Below, piece by piece: positions 23,579 through 34,690 of a stretch of DNA of 64,000 bases. Source of the DNA: Macrocybe gigantea (taxonomy: Eukaryota; Basidiomycota; Agaricomycetes; Agaricales; Callistosporiaceae); contig SJRY01000253.1 in NCBI GenBank assembly GCA_011319805.1, forward strand, positions 372,001 to 436,000, read 5' to 3'. The stretch's first letter is position 1. Each line of letters opens with the position of its first letter. The position numbers and the translations under genes were made by a program. Under the pieces are notes generated by a model. It ran no database searches. It was given only the letters and a program-made list of their open reading frames with translations, and was not told where the DNA came from.

Positions 23579-26500
23579 ATGCTCTTTGAAGTCAACGTAG
23601 GTCAAAACTCACCATTATCGACGGTCAGGAGCTTACAGGATCCCCAGAGGAAACTCTATGCCCGCTCAGACCGCGTCAAGGGTATCGACTTTCACCCGAC
23701 CGAGCCGTGGCTGATAGCGGGTCTGTACAACGGCACGGTCAACATCTACAATCATGAAACCGGAGCAATTGTCAAGACATTTGAGGTCGCAGAAGTCCCC
23801 GTCCGCTGCGTCAAGTTCATCGCTCGGAAAAACTGGTTCGTCGCAGGCTCCGACGACTTCCAGCTCCGTGTCTTCAACTACAACACACATGAAAAAGTGA
23901 TATCCTTCGAGGCGCATCCGGACTATATCCGATGCCTGACCGTCCATCCGACTGCCAGCATTGTCCTGACAGGCAGCGACGATATGACGATCAAGGCATG
24001 GGACTGGGAAAAAGGCTGGAAAAATATCCAGGTCGGACTGATGTCTTTTCACATCATAGCTCCGATTTGCTCAAGCTGCTGCCTAGGTATATGAAGGGCA
24101 CACACATTATATCATGAACATTGCCTTCAACCCCAAAGACGCCAACACATTCGCCACGGCCTGTCTCGATCGGACCGTCAAAATGTGGTCCATCGGCTCC
24201 TCTACCGCCAACTTCACCATGGAGGCGCATGACAAGGGTGTCAATTACGTCGACTTTTACCCAGGCGCTGACAAACCTTACCTCGTCACCTGTGGCGACG
24301 ACAAGACAGTCAAGGTGTGGGACTACCTCAGCAAGAGCTGCGTGCAGACGATGGAAGGCCACACGAACAACGTCTCCTTCGCCGTCTTCCACCCCAACCT
24401 TCCCGTCATCATAAGTGGCAGCGAAGACGGGACCATCAAGATCTGGAACAGCGGCACGTACAGAATCGAAAATACGCTCAGCTACGCGCTCGAACGCGCG
24501 TGGTGCCTGGCTCTTCGCAAGGACGCCAACGAAGTCGCGATCGGGTTCGACGAAGGCGTCGTCGTCATTAAAGTCCGTCCCTTCTCTCTTCCTTTACCTC
24601 GCACTGTCCTGAACTTACGTCCACCCACTCCTAGATGGGCCGCGACGAGCCACGTTCAGCCTCGACCCGTCCGGCAAGCTCATCTACACGCGCAACCACG
24701 ACGTCCTCTCCGGCAGCCTCCAAACAATCTCCGACGACGCCATCATCGCGGACGGCGCCAAAGTGCCGCTCTCCGTCAAAGAAATCGGCTCGACAGAGAT
24801 CTTCGCGCAAGCGCTGCTGCATTCACCCAACGGACGCTTCGTCACCGTCGTCGGCGACGGTGAATACATCACGTATACCGCGCTCGCGTGGCGGAACAAG
24901 TCTTTTGGCAACGGTATCTCCTTCGCCTGGGCGCCTGACTCGAATACGTACGCCGTCCTCGAGAGCAAGGTCAAGCTCCGCGTGTACAAGAATTTTAAAG
25001 AGAGGCCTGGTTCTGGCATGAAAGGTGCTGGGAGTTGGTCGGTGGACGCGCTTTATGGCGGCACGCTGTTGGGCGCCCATGGCGCTGGGTTCGTTATTTT
25101 CTGGGACTGGGAAAGTGGCGAGATTGTCAGACGGATAGATGTTGAAGCCAAAAACGTAAGTTGAAAAAGATTTTGATTTAAGTTTATTAACTATATGGCG
25201 TATTCTTTCGATCTAGGTGTTCTGGTCAGGTACTGGCTCTCTCGTGGCGATCGTCGCCGACGACTCGTTCTACATTCTCCGCTTTGACCGTGACGCCTAC
25301 AATGCCAAAGTGGAAGAAGGCGCAGAAATTACCGACGAGGGAGTCGAGGAGGCCTTCGAAGTCGTTGCCGAGGTTTCAGAGGGGTGAGTTATGTGCACCT
25401 GATTAACGATGATCGGGCATGCTGATTTTCGTTGTGCAGCGTCAAGACGGCCAAGTGGATAGGCGATTGCTTCATCTACACGACAGCCAATCGGTTATCC
25501 TACTTTGTCGGCAATGAATCATACACGATCAGCCCATTCGATACGTGAGTAGCTCCGTTGTGTTCTTTGCCTTCATATTATCTTACGCGTCGACAGCCCT
25601 CTTTACCTTCTGGGCTACATGCCGGCCCACAACCGGGTCTACCTCGCCGACAAAGACATGCACTTGTACGCGTACGCCTTGTCGCTGAACGTCGTAGAAT
25701 ATCAGACGGCCGTCCTGCGTGGTGACATGGACGCCGCGGCCGAGATCCTTCCGACCCTGCCAAACGACCAGCTGAACAAAGTCGCTCGATTCCTAGAAAG
25801 CAAAGGTACGCGATCGCAATGACCGCACGCTTTTCTTTTTCCTCATCTTTCCACTCCCAGATTACAAGGAGCTCGCCATCCAAGTGACGACAGACCCGGA
25901 CCACAAATTCGATTTGTCGCTACAGCTGGACGACCTCGACGGCGCGGTCGAGATCGCGCGTTCGGTGCCCGAGACGGAGGCCGAGATGAAATGGAAGGCG
26001 CTCGGCGATCGTGCGCTCACCGTGTGGCGATTCGACCTCGCGCGCGAGTGCTTCGAGAAGGCAAGCGACCTGAGCGCGTTGATGCTCCTTCTCATGGCGA
26101 CGGGCGACCGGACGGGCTTGGAAGCGCTGGCGGCGAAAGCGGGTGCGTGTTTTTTCTTCTTTTCTTCTCTTAGCCTTTTTTTGGTCTTTATGCGATGCTG
26201 TGCGGTACGACTCACTTTTGTATTTTGGTCTTTTTGATAGAGGAGAAGGGCCAGAACAATCTGGCGTTCGCGACGCGGTTCCAGTTGGGCGACGCAAAGT
26301 CGTGCGTAGATCTTCTCTTGAAGACGCAAAGGGCACCAGAGGCGGCAGTGTTCGCCCGCACGTACGCGCCGAGGTAACGTCATCTCCCTCAAGTCTTCGT
26401 GACATTTTGACTGGAACAAAATGCATCTAGTCAAGTGTCTCGAGCTGTGGAAGCATGGAAAACAGACCTCCAAAGCAAGAACCGACCCAAAATCGCCGCC

Positions 26501-26692
26501 GCCGTCGCTGACCCGACGTCGAACCCGGAGCTCTTTGAGGAGGATTGGGAAAAGGCACTGGCAGGTGAGCGGGCACACGACAGCCCCATCTCAAACCCGA
26601 ATCGCACGGAGATCTCTGATCCTTATCGCATCACAGCGGAATCCGAATCGCTGGCGCGGCAGCAAGAGGGCGTCCTGGTTGACGCTTCATGA
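23579..26692 (+). CDS. SEC27: coatomer subunit beta' (COPI)
   Basis: Structural subunit of the COPI coat, which moves cargo from Golgi to ER and within the Golgi. The first exon is only six codons (MLFEVN). A 51-54 nt intron then leads to RKLYARSDRVKGIDFHPTEPWL, exactly as in Sec27/COPB2. WD40 repeats make the first beta propeller (NWFVAGSDDFQLRVFNY, IVLTGSDDMTIKAWDWEKGW, CGDDKTVKVWDYLSK, ISGSEDGTIKIWNSG). A second propeller and an alpha-solenoid follow (LDDLDGAVEIARSVPE, TGDRTGLEALAAKA). The gene ends at 26692 with ARQQEGVLVDAS. About ten GT-AG introns were checked and all join in frame. There is one break: after MGRDEP at about 24650, one base is missing before FSLDPSGKLIYTRN. As beta'-COP is essential in yeast, the break is very probably not biological. 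Confidence 0.95.
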
Positions 26693-27429
26693 TAGGAACA
26701 TGATTTTCGTTCCGTTCATTTCAGCTGTTCATCATTGCATTCGAGATTTTCTCTTTTTCTTTCTTTTCCTCTGTACGATTCTTCTACGATTCTTTTCTTT
26801 TTAATTTCGGCATCTTTTTCTGTGGCAGGAGATAATTTCGGCGCTGCTGAGAAAGAGCCCTCTGAAGCGCCGGGTATTGTGGAACTCGAACACCAGTGGA
26901 TCGTGCGACATTACGGTAGAATCTGCAGGGACCCTGATGTATGATTGTGAACAGCGAGATCGCTAACAAGGCACCCACATTCCGTCGCTGTTTGATGGCT
27001 CACAATCCACGTCTGAAAAGGGAAACACCCCCTCGCTGTAACGCCGCAGTGCCCTGCGATTAATGAGCATGAACGCGTCGAACTCTGTCACGAATCACAG
27101 TAGCGACATTAATTACAAGCTTATTGGACTTGAGCTTCATTACTTCTTGGCACGGCACGCCTTGTACCGACCGGTTTCCAGAACTCGTCCCAATGTACGC
27201 TGATTCCGAGTCTCCGCTAACCAACAACCCTCAAGTTATCATTCCAACATCCCTTCACACACTGGACATACATAGAGCTTAGCGAGGACATTCCTTTTTT
27301 TCTGCCGGAGCACCCTGCTGATCTCCGCGGACCCCATTTAAATAAACCCGTCTCCTGCTCTCGCAGGGCAGCGCGCTTGTGCGTAGCCCTTCCGCCCCCT
27401 GCCCCTCCCCGCTCAGGCTTGCTCGGCAC
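26693..27429. other. intergenic, 737 bp
   Basis: It begins with a T-rich stretch (26740-26822). An open frame at about 26829-26944 continues in an acidic composition but has no link to the coatomer reading frame, so I do not annotate it. The right part, with an A/T-rich TTTAAATAAA near 27336, is the promoter of the first UNC93-like gene. Confidence 0.4.
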
Positions 27430-29545
27430 ATGTCATCCACACCAGCGAGCGAAAAACGCAGAGGCCATGATGCCGACGGTAGCCCTCGCGCCAAGAACTC
27501 TATATACAAAGGCACGCTATTCCAGATCCTCGTGATAGGAATGTTCGTGCCCTTGCTTGTCGTTTCGTTTTATTTGTTGGGACTTGCTATAACGTTGTAT
27601 TTCGCAGCATAAGTTTCCTCGGGCCCGGATTATGGTACGTTGTTGCTTTCGGCGTTCTGAACTGTCGCTCAGCCAGTGGGATAGGAACGCGACGAATAGT
27701 TTGGGCGCCGGAGGCGCGTTGACGCCGTATCTTGTGAAGTGAGTACTTCATCTGGCGTTCTATATTTGAACCATCGTTGATGGACGGATCGCAGTGCCTC
27801 AAATTCGTGAGTTCGTCATGGTATAGGCGATGAAGGTTCATGTCAGCGACTCGACAGCATCGTTTTCGCGCTCATGGGCCTTCTCTGCATCACGAGCGCC
27901 ATCGCGGTGAACTTGATCGGAGTCAAGCACACCCTGATCTTGGGCACGCTCGGATGGGCGCCCTACTCCGCTGCGCTATGTGCGTCTTTCAAGCTAGATT
28001 ACGAGCAAAGATGGGCGGAACGACTGATTCGGAGAGTTTTTGACAGATCAGAACAACCGATACGGAACCGTCAGTCCCGAATCTGCCTTCGACCGCTGTG
28101 GGATCGTCTCACTGGTGCTCAGGAATGGTTCATCCTCTTCGCAGCCGCACTAGGTGGGATCTCAGCGGGACTGTATTGGGCCGCAGAGGTGAGAGCCAAG
28201 TTGTTGGATCATGTCCTTCCGTCCGTCAGACTCGTCTCGCGCGATTCAGGGCGCGATCGTCCTTTCCTATCCTGAACCGCGAAAACGCGGGAGATACCTT
28301 GCCATCTGGCTCGCTTTCAAAAACAGCGGACAGATCGTCGGAGGGTGCGTGTGTGTGGCTCCGAGTACATTCGGCATCCAGCATTCAGGTCAATGACGTT
28401 CTGCAGAGCTATCAACCTGGGCCTCAATGTGCACCGCTCGACGGGCGGCAAAGTCTCGTACGCGACGCTCCTCGTCTTCGTCGTGCTCCAAGTGCTCGCC
28501 CCGCCCGCCGCATTCCTCATCTCCAACCCCAAAGACGTGCAAAGGGAAGACGGCACGCCCGTCAAGGTCGAGCCCCGCACATCGACGACGCACCAGCTCA
28601 AGCTCCTATGGCGTCCATCTCCACAAAAAAGCTCGGCCTGATGATGCCTTTGTTCTTTAGTGCGCTTTTTTTTTTCCTTTTCCTTTTTCGTTGCGGAGCA
28701 CGCTGAACCCACGCCACGCTCGCGTTGACTGCTCGTTTGTGCAGGCAGTTGGTTCTACTGGTCTTATGCCTCGACTTTCCTGACGCTTTATTTTTCTGTC
28801 CGCGCACGCGCCCTCTCGTCTTTTCTCAGCGCGATCGCCGGCGTTCTGGCCACGACTGTGCTCGGATTCTTCCTGGATTCAGACAGAATCTCGCTAAAGG
28901 TACGGTACACCACAAAACCAAACGCTGCTCGAACACCCGTTCTGCTCGTGTTCAGAAACGCGCGCGTGCTGGGATGTTCGTCATGACAGTCTTCTCGGGC
29001 ATACTCGTCTGGGCCGTCGTCGTCCAACGCTCCTACACGCACAAAAATCCGGGGAAGCTCGATTGGAAAAGCCCGGGATTCGGACGAGGTTTGGGCTCAT
29101 AATCATGCTCAACGCTTCCGGGAACTTGGTTCAGAACTATCTCGTGAGTACTGACCTTTTTCTGAAATTGGCAAAACAACGACTTACCCCTTGAAAATTC
29201 AGTATTGGTCAGTTGGCATGCTGGGCGATGGCACCAGCGAGCTGACACGAGCGTCCGGTCTGCTGAGGGGCATAGAGTCCTGGGGACAGTGCGCGTCATT
29301 TGGCATCGGCTCGTCGTATGTCATCATGATGCCGCTTCCTTTTGCTCCTGAATTTCTCTTTTACGCCTTCACAGAAAATTCAGTCCGCTGTTTACGGTAG
29401 TCATAAACATCGTGTTCTGGGCCGTCTCGATACCCCTGCGTGGGTCTCGCTGAGCACGATCGGGGTGGCGGATCCATATCCGAGCGAAGACAGCGAACGC
29501 ATAGCGGAGAGCGATTGCTCTGGTTCGTTGGCGCTGAAGACGTGA
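27430..29545 (+). CDS. UNC93-like MFS transporter, first tandem copy, three apparent frameshifts
   Basis: A multi-pass membrane protein of the UNC93-like group of the major facilitator superfamily. The start at 27430 is followed by a short hydrophilic N-terminus, then SIYKGTLFQILVIG, GLWNATNSLGAGGALTPYLV and GISAGLYWAAEGAIVLSYPEP. At least ten small introns fall at the same places as in the second copy. The frame fails at about 28610 (after LKLLW), 29094 (after GFGRGLG) and 29438 (after VSIPL). At each, one extra base restores alignment with the downstream copy, and each lies in or beside a G or C run. Apart from that the sequence is conserved to 29545. It may be a working gene with assembly errors or an early pseudogene. 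Substrate unknown. Confidence 0.78.
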
Positions 29546-30044
29546 ATGAACGAACGTCAGGACGGCTGCGAGTGGTGTAATTTATTTTCGACTTTATTCA
29601 TTCTGCTTCCCTTTTTCTTCTGGCTTTTTTCTTGGGTTTTATCGCTGCAACCGTAATAATAGATAGTCCGTGTGCCTAGCGTGCAAAGTCTGTAAATGAA
29701 CATTCATCAGTGTGCACACAACTGCACGTGGCAGGAAAAACAGTAATCCAACCAACACTTACATATTGGATTGATAGGTCTCTTGGCGGACATGCAGACC
29801 ATCTGCTTCAGGCCCACTTTCGAATTCGTGACCGGTTTTCCTCCAAACGTCGCCGTCACGTCATTCTAGCGCCGAATCGCGTCGTTCCCAGCCATGTCTA
29901 CCGCTATACATTCGCTCTTTTCGCGACACCCACGGCCGAGCTGATCTCCGGGTTCTGACCCTCTTGACAATCTGACAATCTGACCTCGTTTCTCTTTCTC
30001 TTCTCCTCTCACGCGTCGTGCCATACGTCGCTTCAGCAGTACCG
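29546..30044. other. spacer between the tandem UNC93-like genes
   Basis: About 500 bp with the 3' flank of copy one and the promoter of copy two. A pyrimidine-rich stretch (29985-30010) lies just upstream of the second start. No further gene is visible. Confidence 0.45.
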
Positions 30045-32162
30045 ATGGGCGAAAAGAGCGGAGCAGCGACGACGACGCGAAGCCAGGAAGCCGTTCCTCA
30101 GGTGAAGAAATCCGTATTCAGAGGGACGCTCTTTCAAATCCTGGTCGTTGGAATGTGAGTGGTGGCCGGTAGCCTGTTGTTGCTTGCAGAACGTTGATTT
30201 GTTCACTTTTCTCAGTATAAGTTTCCTCGGTCCCGGGTTATGGTGCGAACAGCCCAATTCGATCTTTGAGTATCACGACTTAGATTAGTCGAACAGGAAC
30301 GCGACGAACAGCTTGGGTGCCGGCGGTGCGTTGACACCGTACCTGGTCAAGTACGTATGCCCCCTTTGTCGAATTCTCGAATTCCGTTGATGTCTATCTT
30401 ACAGCGCTGCAAATTCGTCAGTTCACTTTGAAAACGGTGTAACGAAGGCCGCTAAAGTTTTGTGACAGCATTGTCTTCGCCCTGATGGGCCTCCTTTGCA
30501 TCACGAGCGCCGTCGTGGTGAATGCAATCGGCATCAAGAACACCTTGATCCTGGGCACGCTCGGATGGTCACCGTATTCCGCCGCGCTATGTATGTCATG
30601 AAATGAAATTGCTCAGCACTCACCTAACACATGCCCCGTGTCTAGACCAAAATAACCGCTATGGAACTGTTCGTCTTCACGCACTCTTTGTGCTCTGTGT
30701 ATCTCATCTCCTCACAGCAATGGTTCGTCATCTTCGCGGCCGTCATTGACGGGATCGGAGCGGGCCTTTATTGGGCCGCAGAGGTGCGATTGACACAAAC
30801 ATATTGCGGGAACGGAATTCTTATGTCGCGATTCAGGGTGCAATAGTCCTCTCATATCCAGAACCGCGCAAACGCGGAAGATACCTCGCAATCTGGCTAG
30901 CCTTCAAAAACAGCGGACAAATCGTCGGAGGGTCCGTAACATCAGTCTTTTCGCGCATTCCACGTTCTTTTTCTCATCGTCTCACATCCACAGCGCCATA
31001 AACCTCGGGATCAACGTCCATCGTTCGACGGGCGGTAAAGTCTCCTACGCCACCCTGCTTGTCTTTGTCGTCCTCCAGGTGCTTGCCCTCCCTGCCGCGT
31101 TCCTCATTTCCAATCCAAAGGACGTACAGAGGGAGGACGGCACACAGGTCAAGGTCGAAGCGCGGACCACGACTTCGGAGCAGCTGAAGATCTTGTGGAA
31201 GGCGGTGTCGACAAAGAAGCTGGGCCTGCTGCTGCCGATATTCTTCAGTGCGCCTTTCTGTTCATTCTGCGTCCTGCGAATCGCTTGGTTGACCGTCGAT
31301 ATAGGCAGCTGGTTCTACTGGGCTTATTCGTCCACATTTTTGACGCTGTATTTTTCCGTGCGTGCTTCTCCTTTATTCTCCAACGCCGGGGAGAATCTGA
31401 CTAATGATCCAAGGTCCGCGCACGCGCCCTGTCATCGTTCTTGAGCGCCATTGCTGGCGTGTTGGCCACAACTTTGCTGGGCTTCTTCCTCGACTCGGAC
31501 AGGATATCCTTAAAGGTAAAACCCAGCGAAGGCTTGGTATGGATTCGGCTTGACTTAGGGTTCATTTCAAACACAGAAACGCGCACGCTATGCTGGCGCA
31601 TTCGTCATGACCCTGTTCTCGGGAATGCTCATCTGGGCGATCATCGTCCAGCATTCGTATACCCATAAGAACCCAGGAAAGCAGGACTGGACGCAGCCCG
31701 GTTTCGGCCGTGGTTTCGGGCTGTTGGTGATGCTCAACGCTTCAGGTAATCTCGTGCAAAACTACCTGGTGAGAAACGCCGAGTTGTTTTGCTGTGCCCG
31801 CCGCTTATGAATCATATATTCTAGTATTGGTCCGTTGGAATGCTGGGAGACGGCACTGGTGAGCTCACGCGAGCGACAGGCTTGCTCAGGGGTGTAGAAT
31901 CTTGGGGACAGTGCGCATCGTTTGGTATTGGCTCTTCGTATGTGCCCTTTTTGCCCCCAATGTAACGGTGCTTTGACTAAACATATGATCTCACAGAAAA
32001 TTCAGCCCACTGTACACCGTTGTCATCAACATCGTCTTCTGGGCTGTGTCGCTGCCTTCGGCTTGGTTCTCACTCAGCACGATAGGGGTTGAAGAAACCG
32101 TTGATAGTCAGGACGATGAACGCAAGGCGGAGAGCGATGACTCTGGTTCGTTGGCTCTGTAG
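30045..32162 (+). CDS. UNC93-like MFS transporter, second tandem copy, intact
   Basis: The start at 30045 (MGEKSGAATT) leads into VFRGTLFQILVVG and, after splicing, GLWNATNSLGAGGALTPYLV, NNRYGTQWFVIFAAVIDG, GAIVLSYPEPRKRGRYLAIW, LVFVVLQVLALPAAFLISNP, GSWFYW-like SSWFYWAYS and SYTHKNPGKQDW. About twelve introns all join in phase where checked, and one (near 31360-31413) is absent from the first copy. The protein has roughly 11-12 membrane spans and an acidic C-terminus (QDDERKAESDDSGS). Its 3' end overlaps the convergent GFA gene by about 89 bp. The substrate is unknown; UNC93-like fungal proteins are only loosely tied to transport. Confidence 0.88.
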
Positions 32163-33408
32163 AATTCCTTGCAGGTTTATGGTCGGATGATTTTATCTTT
32201 ATATACCTTATAAATACCGCTGATGAATTCACGATGAAATTGCGCTCGCTGGAAACGCCCTTATTTGATCGCAGGCCGTTCTCCAAACCGTTCACCAAAT
32301 CTTTGCTGACCGCCTCTTCCGAAAAGCTAACTCTATCTTTCCACCAGTGTAGCCAATCCTCCGCGCTGGCACCACCCGCCGCGTGTTGATCCAGCAAACC
32401 GACGGCAACGTCCAAGAGGTCAGGTCTCTCGGATCCCCACCAGAACACCGTCGCGCCGCAGGTCCCGCAGAACTCTCGATTGCGCCCAGGACTGGAAGCG
32501 TAGCGTTTCAGGCCTGTCGGCCTTTGGCTCTCGTCTTGCAAGTTCACGCCGCCCTCGCCTTTCAGATCAGTCGCAGCCGCTGTCGGGTCGGAGGGGAAGA
32601 TGACGTTCGCGCGCGGGATGAAGGCCCAGCTTTGGATCTCGGACCCGCTCGTCAGCCTGCAGGTGTTGCATGCGCAGTGTCCGGCGAGGTAGCGGGTCAG
32701 ATTGCCGGCTTCGTCGGGGCATAACCACCATTTCGTGTCACGGGAGTTCAAAATCTGGGATCGGGGGGTCGAGATGTATGGCAGTTGCAGGTCGGGGTAA
32801 GGGGAGCTGGGAAGGCTCGACGCGGCCGAGGGACGAGTGATGGTGAAGCGGACGGCTCGACAGTGGCAGTACGCTGGTAGCTCGTCTGCCTTTCTTTCCT
32901 CCCCCATGTCAGCTCGCCATCCAAGAGGCAACGTTTTGTCGTCTTGCGGCCCTCCTGCAAATCGAGGAAGCTCCTTGCCCTCAACGACCCTGATATGATC
33001 GGCAATACCTCCGTCGAGCGTATCGCCGACGAAAATATGTGCTCCGGCTTTGACAATACCGTCCGTTCGCTCCAATGCGCCAACCGAGACGACCCACCTG
33101 ACCTCCGGCTCGACGGCTTGCCAGAAGATATGGGCCGAGCAGGTGCTGCAGAACCATCGTATCGCAGACGGCAATGTTTGATAGGCCGTGAGCGTCTTTG
33201 GCAGGTCTCGAACGTCGATAGGCTCATTCGTTTCGAGTGACAGTGGAGGTCCTTCCATCCGGGCGTATCCAACGACAAGCTGCCCTGCGCTATGTCGGCA
33301 AGAGTCACAATGACATAGAAAGCTCATTGCAGGTAAGAATGCGGTGGTGAACGGTACATTAAACGCATTCCGTCCACAATGACAGCTGGCTTTGACAAAA
33401 GTCGTCAT
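32074..33408 (-). CDS. double GFA/CENP-V domain protein
   Basis: A 444-residue single-exon protein from the Met at 33408 (MTTFVKASCHCG); an upstream Met at 33471 exists but precedes the domain by an unrelated stretch. It has two glutathione-dependent formaldehyde-activating-type (GFA) zinc domains. The first has CHCGRNAF, FLCHCDSCRHSAG and WFCSTCSAHIFW; the second has YCHCRAVRFT, HCACNTCRLTSG and FCGTCGATVFWWG. These Cys clusters bind two zinc ions in the family. Tandem domains are common in fungal members and the enzymatic role is mostly unproven. The last about 60 residues are basic, repeat-free and overlap the transporter's end, so the true stop or an intron there should be checked. Confidence 0.85.
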   Translation of the reverse strand: MTTFVKASCHCGRNAFNVPFTTAFLPAMSFLCHCDSCRHSAGQLVVGYARMEGPPLSLETNEPIDVRDLPKTLTAYQTLPSAIRWFCSTCSAHIFWQAVEPEVRWVVSVGALERTDGIVKAGAHIFVGDTLDGGIADHIRVVEGKELPRFAGGPQDDKTLPLGWRADMGEERKADELPAYCHCRAVRFTITRPSAASSLPSSPYPDLQLPYISTPRSQILNSRDTKWWLCPDEAGNLTRYLAGHCACNTCRLTSGSEIQSWAFIPRANVIFPSDPTAAATDLKGEGGVNLQDESQRPTGLKRYASSPGRNREFCGTCGATVFWWGSERPDLLDVAVGLLDQHAAGGASAEDWLHWWKDRVSFSEEAVSKDLVNGLENGLRSNKGVSSERNFIVNSSAVFIRYIKIKSSDHKPARNSTEPTNQSHRSPPCVHRPDYQRFLQPLSC

Positions 33409-34149
33409 GAGTCTCACCTGGTGATAATAATTTAAGACAGCGTTGCTGTTTTTTATATCATTGAAGAGCACACATCTCTTTGTTCAGCAAGTTGAGGTGA
33501 ACGGCCAGAAACGGCTTTTGATCGAAAGGGCGACATGACCTCGACCCCGGGCCGCCACTGCGCATCCACGTCACCTTCCGAAGGACGTTCCCCTCTGCCC
33601 AACCCACGTTGATTATGGAAAAACAATGCCGGACATTCATTATTCCTTGCGGTACCTGTTTCATTGGACTTTTAGATTATCCCCAGCCCCCGTATAAATA
33701 CTCGTTCTATATCTACGCGTAGCAGACAGTTTTTCAATCGATAGCTTGCCAGTCTGCCTAGAGAACTCTTGGATCCGATTCTGTGTGGCCGAACCGCGAC
33801 GAAGCTCGCGCATCTGTCTACAACATTTGTCAAGAAATTCTAAATGCACTGGAGAATGGCTGACTGACGCAGTATGCTTGGCTTTGCGGAAGCGAAGCTG
33901 CGACAAACTGGAGGCAAGATGTATAGGATTCCCGGGGTGTCGCTAGAATACGTGAAGGAACTGGAAGCATCCTCGTCTCAAGTTTCAACAGACCATGACA
34001 AATGTGTGCGCTCGATGGATTCTTTGCCACCTTCACGCTCAACCCTACGAGCAAGGCATCACGCCGGCGACTACAGAACAGCACGTAATGTTGCTTTGAA
34101 CAAATGCTTACACGAACCACTGCTTGTTTGGACGGATGTCCAATAGACT
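33409..34149. other. gene-poor stretch with an orphan TATA box
   Basis: No credible ORF. The left end is the promoter of the GFA gene. A clear TATA-like box sits at 33693 on the plus strand but no intact gene follows, only the phosphotransferase relic. Confidence 0.4.
33693..33700 (+). promoter_or_regulatory. TATA-like box without a live gene downstream
   Basis: TATAAATA in a GC-rich setting, at a spacing usual for a fungal promoter. The next recognisable coding remnant is the phosphotransferase pseudogene some 450 bp on, so the box may be the leftover promoter of that or another dead gene. Confidence 0.35.
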
Positions 34150-34690
34150 TTCGAATTCCCCTGCGTCTCATTCTCGATCGACGTCCTCTCCTGAACCTAG
34201 CGATTAGCTTTGATTCCAAGAGTCATCTTTATCTGCAAAAGTTACTGAGGTTCTTGGAACGGACGCACGCGATATGTCCGAATCTCAGACCGTGGCGCAT
34301 TAGTCAAAGCAGATGCACCGTTCAAGCTCTCTCTATTAAGTGGCAAAAAATGGTCAGTTGTGTGGTCACGGAAAATTTGCCAGGATATACGGAAGGTTTA
34401 TTTTTGATGCTACCGTTGACGCTTCCGAAGACAAAGTCGTAATCGTCTTCGCACAGGCCGGTTTGAACCCCTGAAGTAGTATGACATCTGCGACAATACC
34501 GAAATCATGGCCATCGTTGACTATGAACACAGTTACGGGGAGCGTGGATCGGTGCACGGAACATATGAGACTGTCTATCCAGCCGGGGCATGAGCGAGAA
34601 TATGTGGCCTGCGCTGTGTGGATATGGGATCTTATCTGATACTCTCGAATTTTGTTGGATATCGTTTAGTTGAGTCGTTTGATTTGTCCA
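34150..34690 (+). pseudogene. decayed aminoglycoside-phosphotransferase-like relic
   Basis: Nucleotide similarity to the intact gene at 39696-41018 is clear, in the opposite orientation on the map. Positions about 34205-34345 match the 5' coding part (40870-40745). Positions about 34375-34670 match the 3' part from PGYLDD onward (40025-39665), including the region of the HADLNPCNIM catalytic loop (here broken), the IVDWE segment and the stop with its flank. Roughly 700 bp that encode most of the kinase core are missing between the two blocks. Stops and frame changes fill the remainder. Confidence 0.75.

Noticed and set aside
23579..23660. An unspliced N-terminus for coatomer beta' (MLFEVNVGQN...)
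   Set aside because: Removing the GTAGGT...CCCAG intron gives MLFEVN-RKLYARSD, the conserved family start.
26829..26944. An extra 3' exon of the coatomer gene
   Set aside because: The gene has a proper stop at 26692 and the protein already has the family's end; no donor in phase leads to this frame.
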